NCBI GenBank assembly: GCA_020747065.1 | Contig: JAGMVK010000004.1 | Coordinates: 3,038,001 to 3,102,000, forward strand | Reading direction: 5' to 3' | Length of the DNA stretch: 64,000 bases | From: Cadophora sp. MPI-SDFR-AT-0126 | Taxonomy: Eukaryota > Ascomycota > Leotiomycetes > Helotiales > Ploettnerulaceae | Notes under the pieces: generated by a model | Databases searched by the model: none | Told to the model about the DNA's origin: nothing | Seen by the model: the letters and a program-made list of their open reading frames with translations, nothing else | Shown: positions 43,272 to 54,359 of the stretch, in pieces | Layout of the letters: every line of letters begins with the position of its first letter | How positions within the stretch are numbered: position 1 is the stretch's first letter | Program-made: the position numbers and the translations under genes

Positions 43272-46101
43272 TCACATAACAACACACTTATCCTCCCTCT
43301 CTCTACCCGCACCATCCCCATTATGTCCTCCCACACCGCCAGTGCCCCTCCCACCCCGTCCAGGAATTTGCTCGACAAGCGTCGGTCTCCTCTGTCCTCT
43401 CCCAGCGGGACTCTGCCCTTGACCTTGCATCGCAGTGTTCGCCGAGTAAGCGCTCATCCTCCTACCAGGAGCATTCGGACTTGCATTCGGATGAGCAGGA
43501 TGTTCAGGTGGAGGATTGTACGCGCTTTGAGTAGCGGCCTGTTCGTAGCTCGGCGGAGGAGCATCGATTCCAGCTTCTGGGTCGAGGGGTTGGCCACCTG
43601 CACCGGCGTTGTTGCGACGTGGTGGGATTGCTGGGCGGTTTTCTTCTGCTGAGCTTCCGCCTCGTTGAGAAATACTGCCCCGACCTGATACTGTTCCTCG
43701 ACCTCGAGAGGCGCCGCCGCCGCGTTGGGTGACGGGGATATTGTTTGATGAGGATGGTTGCTGCTCGCGACCTTGCTGCTCGATATATTGCTGTGAGAGC
43801 TCTGTTTCTCGGCGACGACGAGCGACTTCAATGCGTTCACGCTCCTCCTCTTCCTCTTGGAGTTGCATGGCGAGTGCGAAATCGTGGTCTTCTTGTTCGG
43901 TGTTGGGTGACTGAGGAGGTGGAGCTGATTGATGGGAAGATGTGCTTGGGTTTGCGCGGTGGCCGTCTTGAGCACTTTGTCGACTGCCTGTTACTGGTGT
44001 CCAGCCGTCTCCGGGAACAGATATTGATGGTGTCGGTGGTGCACCGCCTACCAGTCTGAAGTCGCCTGAGAAGAACTCGGCATTCTCGCCATTGACATCG
44101 ATTAGTGATTCCCATACGACTTCTTCATGTCCGGCATAGCCCATGTCTGTGACCAGCTGTAGGAGTTGGAGAGTATCTGGATGGCGGTAGAGAGTTGAGA
44201 AGTGGTCGTTTCGGAAAAGTATGGCCACTCCTCCTGGGGCGATAGATGCTGTGATCGTAGCCAGACCATTGGTCGTCAATTGTGTAGCATTGCTGGAGAA
44301 GAAAGCCTTAATGGTTGCAATGTCTTCCAGTCTGCCTTGCTCCTCGAAGCTGAGCCCTTCCCTACTCAGCTTGCTCTCTAAATCAGCCTCCTCGAACATT
44401 AAATTCTGAGCATCTTCATAAGAATTGGCTGACCGCTTCAATGCTGCATAAGCTGGCGAATCTGGCTCGGCAAGCCATCCGTGGATCAGCGGAATCGAGA
44501 ACGTGCTGTACAACTTCATTTCTCTAGTTTCCTCGAAAGCACCTGGCAGTCTTTGTTCACGTTCGCTAGGATGAACATGTGACATGGAGTTTCGAGGGTC
44601 ACTTGATGCTTTGGATGGCGGGTTGGGGAAGAATCGAGGATTGACGTTCATGCCAGTATGTAGTGTGAGGAGAAATTTGTAAAGGTCGCTAACATCGGGT
44701 AGTTCTTGAGCAGCATCACCCCTTCGACCTGACATCAACTCATCGAACACTGCATCCAGGAGTAGCCCCAAACTAACTTGTTCTCTTGATCGTAATGTCT
44801 CAACCAGAGCTGTTTCTACTTCGGCCGGTGTAGAAAGTGTCAGCGCATTGACTAAGGCAAGCAGCGGACATGGGCCATTTGCATTCTGGACCAGGATTGG
44901 TGATACTCGGGGATTTTGTGCTGCGTTAACATCATGCCAACTGATTTTCTTGATTTCGTACGTTTCCGCTTTCTGTTTCCGGGCACTCGGACTCGTCAAC
45001 GACGAAGTGCTCCCTCCAGTATTGGTGTTGATTATTGGTCTTGGAGGTTGAGGTGGGGGTTGTTCCTGTGATCTCCTAGGAGGAAGTGCTGGTGCTTGCT
45101 CCTCAACATGACTATCAAAGATATGCCCATCTCCTCCAATCGTCCCACTTTCTTGTGCTCCGACTGGAATAAATTCTGGCATCGGCTGACGCATGGGCTG
45201 TTGTGCTGGCTCCGGAAGCGGTTCATGATCAACAACGTTCCATCCTTCACCTTGATGATTCGATTCTTCTGGTGCCAGTGGTTTAGACACAGGGTTCTGT
45301 CCCAAAGGATTTCTCTGTTCATCCCAAGCATGTCGGTCTTCATTCATTTGTTGTAGTGCTTTCGAATTATCTGCCGGCATCTCGTGTAAAACTGGTGATG
45401 GTTCATCCTCATCCCAAGCCGGGGATTCGGGCCCATCGATATCAACTAGGACTGGTTGCGAAGTATCGACTGGAGGAACGGGAGGAGCTGCCCTTGAAGG
45501 GGGCGGAGCTGCCCAGGCATTGTTCCCAGAGTCTTCTCGTTGTATTGAGGGTATCGGTTGTTTCGTGCTATCCTTTCCATCCAGAGCAGGTTGCCATGGG
45601 TTTGTATTTGGTTCGGAGATAGAGAGATTATCGAATTGATGCGATGGAGCCGTATCTAGTGGATGTTAGTTATGTCCTCATCACTTAATGGCCATACATA
45701 CTCGTACCAGCCTGTTGACCAGGTCTCTCCCCGAATTCTCCCCAAGCCTCCGCACTACTCTCGTTGCCGTTTGAGCCATTTGAGCTTCCCGAATTCTGCT
45801 TCTTTAGGTATGGATTCGTCACATTTGCAGTCGGTCTTAGCATTTCCTGCGAACTGTTCGGCGTATATCCCGGTGGTCCAACTCGCAATGACTCTGGTAG
45901 TCCTGGTCCTGGTTTTCTATTGTCTGCTTCTCCTACCCATGCATTCTCGCTGTCGGAAGGCGAATCTGTCTGCATCTGATTTCTGACATCCTCAACTCTA
46001 AAGGGCAAAGGTTCATTTGTGGATATTGGCGTGACGGGGTATGGAGGTAGGTTCGAAGGAGCAAGACCCGAGTCTGCTGGGAGTGGCTTTCGAGTGACCA
46101 T
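43272..46101 (-). CDS. MINDY/FAM63-type K48-chain deubiquitinase with CaaX end
   Basis: Exons complement(43272..45655, 45708..46101) give 925 residues. A long disordered N-terminus (about 360 residues, Pro/Ser/Gln-rich) leads to the DUF544 domain, starting at YEIKKISWHDVN. The catalytic Cys394 sits in QNANGPCPLLALVNAL and the His617 in FRNDHFSTLYRHP; TDMGYAGHEEVVWESL and GDFRLVGG close the domain. The tail has Gln/Glu-rich coiled-coil-like sequence, RGG-type repeats (GGGASRGRGTVSGRG) and ends in CVVM, a CaaX box that predicts farnesylation and membrane attachment. The family trims K48-linked ubiquitin chains. The start at 46101 (MVTRKPLPADSG) is the first ATG of the open frame; a GTG 39 bp upstream was not preferred. 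The length is greater than in animals because of the disordered ends. Confidence 0.93.
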
Positions 46102-47922
46102 CTTTTTGGTTTTGAGGATGTCGCGGAATAGTATTCGCACGTATGGTATGTCTTTGTGACTGGAAAGTCGTTTCTGAAGCTATTCCCTCGATCTTCTTGT
46201 TCGCTCGTCCTTGAGCTGTGTTGTTTCGAGTGGGAGCTATGGCGGGGGCCGAAGTCAGCTTTAAGTTCGGAGGATCCTTGGCTGTATTGTCTTGGATGCG
46301 CACACGTCTAGACTGACCAGAGCAGAATGGCTCAGTCCTTCTCTGCCCAAATTCAACACTGCTGTTGTCTTCTTCTTGTGAAGTTATTCCCAATTGTGAT
46401 TTGGGGGCGAGATTGGCTCTCGAGCGGTGCTGTTGATAGACTCAGAGTTGGCACCTGGAACGCGGTTGAACAATAGACGACTCGCGTTATGTTGCTTCAC
46501 TGCGACGTGAAGAACGTCTCGCGATGTTTGCTTGTTTGTTCTCTCCGGCAGGTTGCCTATTTCAAACTTGCCTCCTCGAGTGTTTGTTTTCTTTCTAGGC
46601 GTTGATGCTCGCGGTGGCTGGTTCGAGATCAAGTGTCAAGCTGGGTGAACGTCGGCCAGTAGATATGGTTGATATGACCTCATACTGTACCGAGCTCTGA
46701 CCTGTGATAACAAACAAGATGAAGAAACAGAAACAAGGTCAACAATTACAATTGGACAAAACAAGTAATTCGTCAACTTAACTCGACTTCATCAAGAGAC
46801 AGAGATGGGACAATTCAGAAATGCATTCTACTCCATTAATCCATCACAAGAACTATGCCGCGCAGTCTAAAGAAATGGCTAAACAAACGCAGCATAGCTT
46901 ATCCGTCCTTCCATTGCTTCGGACTCAGACCGCCCACACCAGCCACAATATATCCCCACTCCAACCTAAACATAGGTACAACTGTGGCGGTCGAGACGCG
47001 AACTGACCACTAGGGTTTCGTGAATTTATTATTCTGACGCTTATATGCGCAAGTGAAATCTTGGCTGGCGTGGTGTTGAAGGTTAAGCCTCATATCATTC
47101 GTTTAGACAGCCTTTGCGTGCTTCCTCGTGTACGTTGTGTCTTACGCGGCCTTGAGGAGTCTTGGATGTTTGCCTGAAGCGATTTGCAGAGGCACAATAC
47201 GGCTTTCCGAGAGATACGAAACAGCTCCTGGCTTTTCTTCTTATCGACAAAGTGTCCTGTGGTATAACAAGAGGCTCACCCTTTGACCTGCTTCAGAGGT
47301 TCCCACGACGAGTCAATGGAACCGCTATAGTATTCCTTGTTAATTACTGGAAAGGGGGGCAAAAGTTTAGCGAGCTTGACAACATGAAGATTGACATGGC
47401 AAAACCAATCTAATCTTTGGAACCAATGATAACGTTGGAGGAGAGTAGGCGATTACGAGCAAAGTCTTTAATTCCTAATTGTAATTTTCAGATATGTGAG
47501 ATAGAATTAGTCGTGACCCCCGGTATGTAAACACAGATATCTTTGTGAGGCAGAACAATCTTCTCAAGGATTCGTATAGCTGCTAGGTGTCTTATACTAA
47601 CAAGACAACTGATTCCCTGAAAAGAGCTTCAAAAAACGAATTGGCTGAAGCTGTCACAACAATATTACCAATCACATTTACCGTAATGTTATTATTTGAA
47701 AATTGAAAGCCTGCAAAGTTCAATTGCTGCTTCAAGCCTTCAAGCCTCGGTGCGGCAGCCCAAATAAGCCACTAGCGAAAGGCTGAAGATTTCCTTGCGC
47801 CTAAGAAAAATATTCCACGAGGCTGCCAACCCCTCAACACCATGTCTCAATAACATAACCTCCATCTACAGCACAACACCCACCTTCCTGCCCTCTCTCC
47901 AGGACTGCGAAGGCAATCGATC
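46102..47922. other. Divergent intergenic between MINDY and TRM6 genes
   Basis: This 1.8-kb region should hold both promoters. Two minus-strand frames near the MINDY start (46013-46393 and 46384-46632) could be upstream ORFs in its leader, but have no motif. A plus frame at 47162-47413 also lacks support. Confidence 0.55.
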
Positions 47923-49886
47923 ATGCACTCTCTCGTCGAACCCAATGCATGGGTAGTCCTCCGCCTCCCATCAGACACCCTCAAAATCCTGCAAATAGTA
48001 CCCAACACGTCCGTTTCTTCTTCCCCTCCCTCTCACCAATACTCCAGCTAATTCCGCATAGAATCGTGTCTCTAGGAAAATACGGCACCTTCTCATCCAA
48101 CCTCCTCCTCGGCCGACCCTACAACAAAACCTACGAACTTCTCGACCGCGTCGCCGGCCACAAAGATTCAGATCTGCGCATCGTCCCCGCGGCAGAGTTA
48201 CACGCCGACACAATAGCAGAGGAGCAGGCAGCTGCTAATTCAAGCAATGGCGCAGGAGGAAAGGATGAAAATGTCACGATTGGAGGAGATGGAGTGGAGT
48301 TTCAGCTCGTGGGAGAGAATGGCGAAGTGATTATGCGCTCGAATCGAGAGACTATCGACGATGCTGCACAGCAGACTCTCACTATGGAGGAAATCGAGGA
48401 ATTGAAGCGCGAAGGCACGGGTGCCGGAAAGGATTTGATTGCTAAACTTATGGCGAGTCATCTGGGCATCGAGCAAAAGACAGCGTTCAGTTTGGCGAAG
48501 TACAAGTTGTTGAAGACGAAAAAGTATCTGAGGAGGTTTACAGTCTTGCCGGTGGACGTGCCAATGCTGATTAATTGGGTGATGGAGGAAAAAGATGCGG
48601 GCAAGATTATGGAGATGAGAGAGGAGATGTGTGCTTTGGTGGGAAGTTGGGCGAATGTGCATTTTGCGGAGGGCATGGATGGTGTAATGGGAGGGAGGTG
48701 GTTAGTCGTTGATGAGACGGGAGGGTTACTGGTTGCTGCTCTAGCAGAGAGGATGGGGATATTATATCCTCCATCTTCATCCTCAGATCAGTCTTCAGGT
48801 CAAAGAACAGCTCAAAACTCGGAAGGAAACCAAGGAGCCGAAGCAGCAGAAGAAGAATCAACAAAGCCCATCTACCACGACCCACCTCTGGCAACCTCCA
48901 ACACCATAACCCTCATACACAACAACGCGCAACCCAACCTCAGTCTTTTAAAATACTTCTCCTACGACCCTACAACTTCAACACCAACACACCCAAACCA
49001 CCCTCTAGCAACCCACCTCCACCCCATCTCCTGGCTCCAACTCATCGACCCTTCCCAAGACACCACATACTCCACCCCCGTCGCCCCCCTCTCACCAACC
49101 ACACTATCAAGTCTCAAATCCGGAAAACGAGGAACCTATTACCGCAAGCTACGACGCCACAACCGCGTAACATCGATCGTGGACTCCACCCTCGCTGGAG
49201 GATTCGACGGCCTAGTAGTAGCAAGCCACATGGATCCCATCTCCATCCTCCGCCACACCATCCCCTTATTACGAGGTGGCGCCCAAATAGCAATATACAG
49301 CCCAACCATCGAATCCCTCGTCAAACTCTCGGATGTATACAGCACAAGCCGACGAACAGCATTCATCCAATCACCACCTGAATCTTTCCTCTCCCTCCCC
49401 CCATCCATCACCGACGACTCCTCACCAAACCCATCATTAAAGCCACAAACCCAAGACTTCTGGCCCGGCAACGCCGACTTCCCACTCAACCCCACCCTCC
49501 TCCTCAACACAGCCGTCCAATCAGCCCGCATCAGAGAATGGCAGGTCCTACCCGGACGCACTCATCCCGTCATGACCGGCCGCGGTGGCGCAGAGGGCTA
49601 CCTCTTCACAGCCGTGAGAGTCATTCCAGCACGGGGTAGGGTCGAGGCCAGGGGCAAGTTTGCAAAGAAGAAAGTAGATAAGGAGAAGGCAGTCGACGGG
49701 AAGAAGGGCGCGGATGTCCAAGTTGAAAATAATGGCGTGGGAGATGGAAAGGCTGAAATTGAGGTGTCGACGCCGAGGGATGTAGATGGAGATGTGGATG
49801 GGGCCAAGCGAGCAGGTGATGAGGATATTGAGATGAGTCCTTCGAAAAGGGTGAAGCTTGCCGCTCAAGTCGAGGGTGATATATGA
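47923..49886 (+). CDS. TRM6: tRNA (adenine58-N1)-methyltransferase non-catalytic subunit TRM6
   Basis: Exons 47923..48008 and 48062..49886 join to 636 residues. The first exon supplies MHSLVEPNAWVVLRLPSDTL, which fits the family N-terminus far better than any in-frame ATG of exon 2; the 53-nt intron ends at TAG 48061. IVSLGKYGTFSSNLLLGRPY and the motif YNKTYELLDR follow, then a variable acidic insertion. LAKYKLLKTKKYLRRFTVLP is the typical Gcd10 core, and the C-terminal half has the methyltransferase-like fold (SIVDSTLAGGFDGLVVASHM, then ILRHTIPLLRGGAQIAIYSP) that lacks a SAM motif, as expected for the non-catalytic partner. TRM6 pairs with TRM61 in the nucleus to make m1A58 in tRNAs, including initiator tRNA. 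The end is Lys-rich with MSPSKRVKLA, a likely nuclear signal. No TRM61 gene is in the window. Confidence 0.93.
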
Positions 49887-50433
49887 ACGGATCACCATAC
49901 ATATTCCAACAGATCTCACTTGCAACTAATGCTAAAAAGTGCCTTGGAGAGAGAGGGAATGGGGAGGGTTCGCCCAGCAAGCTTACTGCGCTGCACTGCA
50001 TGGCTTCACCTCCTTTTGCTGAAGCGATGAAGGAAGGTAGTAGACCTACTATCAAGCTGTCAAACAGCGGAAATAAGAACAAGAATAAGCCGCAGTAACG
50101 AAGCACGAGATAGAGTACTGCCTACTGATACTATCCGTATCACGAATGAAATGATGTGGAAATGGGTTTTCCACCAGGAAAAGAATCGAGCTGTTGTACT
50201 CGCTTGTTACTGGACTGGATTTAATGGTCGAGCAACGGTGATTGGTCATGAGAATTCTATTGTGCATTTTATTTTGATTTCGTTCCTTGTACTTTGTGAC
50301 TTACGCCTACTTGCCTCATCAGTCATTCAGTTGCCCCGTTTACGGGCTCGCCATTCCAGCAGCACAGCAGCCTCAACCCTTCAACCTCATCCTCTCAATC
50401 ACCCCCCAATCCCTAACTCCTAAAAGCCGACCC
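49887..50433. other. Convergent 3' flanks of TRM6 and ARPC3
   Basis: No gene seen. Short frames such as 50151-50423 (+) overlap the ARPC3 3' side without motif. Confidence 0.6.
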
Positions 50434-51518
50434 CTACAAGCTCTTTCCCATAAACTTCCTCTTCGCAAAGCTCAACCACCATTTACTCGGCCTATCGCTC
50501 CCATCCTCGTATATCCTAGCTAGCAAGCGGATCGCAAGTTCCTGTCGCACCTGGGAGAGGTATTGGCGAAGGGTCTCGGCTTCTTGGCGGGAGCTGGGGG
50601 GGTTAAACATCTGTTTTGGAGGTGATTGTTAGATGGGTTGTATGGGGATAGAGGAAAGTATGGGTGATGGGGGGTAAAGAAGAGAGGAGCAGGCATAGGA
50701 GGAAGTAAAAGTAATGTACCTGGTTGAGGGGGAATCCTGGATCGCCTGGGATGGAGAAGTTGGTGTCGAGTGCTATGTTTTGGACTTCCTTCTGTGCTTC
50801 TCTATTTGAGGGTACGTTAGCATGTGTTTCGTATACTTGACTCAAACGTCTCCATGATTGACTTGTGTCCTTTGCTGCTCCCATGTGCCCAATAGATACC
50901 ATGTCAACCGTCTCAGTATGCACACTCAAGCGTAATCAAGACCACGCCCTCGCCCATCAAGATAGACCTCCCAACCCCATGATATCCTCAAGTTCCCAAT
51001 TTCAAGCTCAAGCAACCAACTTTCAAAAGCTGCATCTCCCATCCCAAAAGCAGAAGAAACAAGCATACCTTCCACTCATCCCCGGCCGAATCTTCCCCAA
51101 ACACTCACTAACCCACAAAATGCCATAAATCAACAGCCTATCCGCCGGGCCCTGAATCTCAAAGTTGCGAAAGAACGTGTTCGCCCGAAACAGACTCAGC
51201 ACCTCATCCAGCGCATCGTAGCTCTCGGAATCGGGCTCGGGGGAAAGGTGCGGAGGCAAGGAAGCGTCGAGGGGTAAGGTGTAGGCTGGGCCGCGGACGC
51301 GTGTGCGGAGGGGGAGGAGAGGGAAGTTGCCGATGTTGGTGGAGGTCGGAGGGGAGGAGTCGGGGTTGAATATGCTGTTGTATGCCTATGAAATAGTTAG
51401 ATGGGTGGACGAGGGGATGCATGGCGGATGGTGGGGATTGAGGTGTTTATGTGAGGGAGGGTGACAGCAGTAAGGAGATAGACGCTGATTCGAGAATATC
51501 AGAGATACGTACCGGCAT
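50434..51518 (-). CDS. ARC18: Arp2/3 complex 21-kDa subunit ARPC3
   Basis: Exons complement(50434..50610, 50720..50801, 51069..51385, 51513..51518) give 193 residues. The first exon holds only six bases, ATGCCG, spliced by a GTACGT donor to GCATACAACAGC, giving MPAYNSIFNPD, the family start. GNFPLLPLRTRVRGPAY, FRANTFFRNFEIQGPADRLL, YGILWVSECLGKI, FSIPGDPGFPLN, LRQYLSQVRQELAIRLL and KWWLSFAKRKFMGKSL at the end are characteristic ARPC3 segments. The subunit is part of the seven-member complex that nucleates branched actin, needed for endocytic patches and tip growth. All splice joints keep frame. The tiny first exon would be missed by most gene finders. The symbol follows yeast ARC18; ARPC3 is the general name. 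Confidence 0.93.
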
Positions 51519-51870
51519 CTTGACGATTCGCGGTGGTGGTGTTATGTGGAGAGAAGTGAAGTTGTTGATGGAGGGGCAGCTTTGGGTCGTCAGTGCAGCC
51601 CACCTCAGCCGGCTCCGGCCTCGTTTCTTGCCTTGCACGTGAGGCAAGAATCGCCTTCAATATCCTTACACGAAGTTCTCCATGTTCTTATTTTCTATTC
51701 AGAAATAAGTCATCCTTGACTTTATATTTCTTAAATATTACAGGGCTCATCTCTTACTCTAAGACCTTCTGCTTCATAGCTTCATCCTTCTTCTTACCAT
51801 ATCGTACTTTCAAGCCCTTCCAAGTCCTTCACATCGTCTCATTATCTTCCAGCAGGCTTTCATACCTCCA
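51519..51870. other. Upstream of ARPC3
   Basis: Leader and promoter region of ARPC3 on the left; short, unsupported plus frames (51593-51940) on the right. Confidence 0.55.
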
Positions 51871-52310
51871 ATGTATGTTTGCCGCCAGAAGACTGTTTAC
51901 GTCTCTTCTGAGGGTTGCATCGGAAATCATAGCGATGTGACATTCCTATATGAAGATAAGATGCCTTTTGAGGTTCAGCACGGCCACGGAAACATGTTAC
52001 TGTTGGAGATCTACTTCGAGTTCTCGGGCGAGGTTCCTCTGGAGGTCTAGCTCGAGCATCAACATATGCTACCTCTGGAGGTCTAGCTCAAGTATACTGA
52101 TGATATTCCTCTGAGAGTCTGCGTAAGTGCTGCCGAGATACCTCTGGAGGTCAAGCCTAAGTGCAACAACCAGATCCCTCTGGAGGTCTAGTTCGAGAAT
52201 CGAAATGAGATACTTCTACAGGCTTAGTTTGAGTATAATTGTTATGCCTCTGGAGGTATAGTTTGAATATGAAGTTGACATGCCTCTGAAGGTCTAGTAC
52301 CATCATCTAG
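51871..52310 (+). pseudogene. 12-codon repeat ORF with recurrent TAG codons
   Basis: An ATG at 51871 opens a 59-codon frame (MYVCRQKTVYVSSEGCIGNH onward) ending at TAG 52048-52050. In the same frame a 12-codon unit with the core (I/V)PLEV recurs after the stop to about 52260. The codon after GAGGTC is TAG in at least three units, AAG in another, while upstream the same place reads CAG (PFEVQ). A change of CAG to TAG is a C-to-T change in CpA context, the type made by repeat-induced point mutation. I read this as a decayed repeat-protein gene; alternatively it is a chance ORF ahead of a non-coding minisatellite. It has no recognised domain. Confidence 0.4.
52036..52300 (+). repeat. 36-bp degenerate tandem repeat
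   Basis: Core CCTCTGGAGGTCTAG recurs starting near 52036, 52072, 52108, 52141, 52177, 52212, 52247 and 52283, so mostly every 36 bp, with one spacing of 33. Fainter copies lie at about 51964 and 52004. The array ends about 150 bp before the ATG of the MFS transporter. Confidence 0.85.
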
Positions 52311-52446
52311 TCAAATTTCAGCCACCCCACTTCTGAAAGTATTTATTTCCAGCACGCTTCTTCTCCTCGTCCACTTCATCACACAAGCTCCAATTCCCCA
52401 GTCTCTTGTAAACTTTGTTCTTGTTAACTTTCTCCTTCGCAATTGT

Positions 52447-54133
52447 ATGCAATCGAAGAAATGGGAGGCGGGCCCCCAAAGCACCCGCAATATTTTCCAC
52501 AATGACGGCTTGACCGTCGGGAATAAATCAGTTCCAGATACGATGCACGGTGAACCAACGCCTAATGTTGGAGAAATCGGCGAACACAAGCTGGAAATCA
52601 ATAACAATTCATCACTTTCAATTCGCCAAGAGAAGCAAGATGAAAAGACCTGGAACGGTTCAGCGACTTCCACTCTGAAGCAGGATGCTGATGGCTCAGT
52701 TTCCTCGACTCAAGATGCAGAACACATCTATCCCGAAGGCGGTCTCCGTGCATGGTTGGTTGTCTTTGGCTCCGTGAGTATTCTTTCATCCTTTATGCGT
52801 CGTTGAACTTCTTCTCAAAATATCACACACTGTCTTCGGTCTAGACCTTCGGTCACTAGTCCTGTCTTGACATCTCACGTCTCCTAATCTCAAAATGGCA
52901 ATACTGACTCGGAAATCTGTAGTGGTGTGGCATGTTCGCTTCTCTTGGAATTGCAAACACTCTCGCATCATTCGAAGCCTACCTCTCACGCAACCAGCTT
53001 GCATCCCATTCTCCTGGACAAATCGGTTGGATATTCTCCATCTATGCCTTCCTTTCATTCGCCGGAGGGATATACATCGGCCCACTATTTGATGTTTATG
53101 GACCATTTTGGCTTGTGGTCCCGGGAAGTGTCCTCGTAGTCCTCGATATGTTCCTCCTCGGAGTTTGTACAGGTATGTCACACAAACCGACCACAGGCAT
53201 TAAGTCTGACATCTATCAGAATACTGGCATTTTATCATTGTCTTCGGCGTTCTAGGCGGACTCGGTACTGCCCTCCTCTTCACACCCTCCATCGCAGCAG
53301 TCTCTCACTTCTTCCACCGCCGTCGCGGCAACGCCACAGGGATCGCGGCCGGAGGTGCCGCTTTCGGCGGCGTTCTCTTTCCCCTTGTCCTACAATCACT
53401 CATTCCCAAAATCGGATTCGCATGGTCCACTCGAGTCCTAGGCTTCATCATGCTCTTTCTAAGCCTTATAGCCATTCTCCTCATCAAATCCAACATCTCG
53501 CCAACACACAAAGCCACTTCACCCCATCCCGACATCAAGATTCTAAGACAGCCCGCATTCCTCATGACCGTCATCGGCTGTTTCCTAATCGAATGGGCAC
53601 TCTTCGTCCCCCTCACCTACATCACAAGCTACGCCCTGAAAGCAGGCCACACCGAAGCCTTCTCCTACCAAATCCTGCCCATCCTTTGCGCCGGCTCAAT
53701 CTTCGGACGCTGGCTTCCAGGCTTGTACTCCGACAATATCGGCCGCTTCAACTGCTCCCTTCTCATGATAATCCTGACTATCATCTGCGTCTTCGTAATC
53801 TGGCTACCTTTCGGCTCCAGCACAGCCGGCCTCGTCGTCTTCGCAGTCATCTTCGGCTTTGCGTCTGGGAGCAACATATCCCTGACGCCGGTCTGTGTCG
53901 GCCAGCTCTGCGAAACGAAAGATTATGGGAGGTATTATGCAACTTGCTATACGATTGTTAGCTTTGGGTGTTTGACGGGTGTGCCGATCGCGGGTGAGTT
54001 TCTGGAAAGGTGTGGTGGTGAGTATTGGGGTTTGATTGTTTTCACTGGTGTGTGCTACGTTGGAGCATTTGTGGCTCTCTATTTGGCGAGAGGGTTGGCT
54101 GCTGGTGGATGGGGAGTTTGGGTGAAGTACTAA
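52447..54133 (+). CDS. MFS monocarboxylate-type transporter
   Basis: Exons 52447..52773, 52923..53172 and 53220..54133 give 496 residues. A hydrophilic, Ser/Asn-rich N-terminus of about 90 residues leads to YPEGGLRAWLVVFGS, the hallmark entry to helix 1 in the fungal monocarboxylate-porter (MCH) group. Twelve hydrophobic segments can be traced, including IFSIYAFLSFAGGIYIGPLF, a central loop with FFHRRRGNATGIAAGGAAFG, and SYALKAGHTEAFSYQILPIL. RWLPGLYSDNIGRFN is the MFS loop motif of the second half. Such proteins sit in the plasma or vacuolar membrane; the yeast Mch proteins do not carry monocarboxylates in tests, so the substrate is open. ATG 52447 is the first in frame; a second at 52540 would shorten the N-terminus by 31 residues. 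A degenerate 36-bp repeat lies just upstream. Confidence 0.9.
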
Positions 54134-54359
54134 ACAGTAGTAAATATACGAGAATTTCATTAAATCAGGTAGCTAATTAACACCAAACAGACTATCGAAG
54201 AGCTATCATCAAGTCATAATGTATCCAAATGCTTGCTCAGTGCTCGCACCGGACCGGCAATGTGGAATGAGGAGATAATAAAGAAAAGACAAAGTTGAGA
54301 GACGCAAACAGAGTACATATGAATAGGAAATGAGCCGTTCAGTCTTCAAGTGTTAGACC
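54134..54359. other. Convergent 3' flanks
   Basis: A short intergenic gap; no feature seen. Confidence 0.6.

Noticed and set aside
47949..48061. ATG at 47949 as the start of TRM6
   Set aside because: Its first residues read through the 53-nt intron; starting at 47923 with splicing gives the proper family N-terminus.
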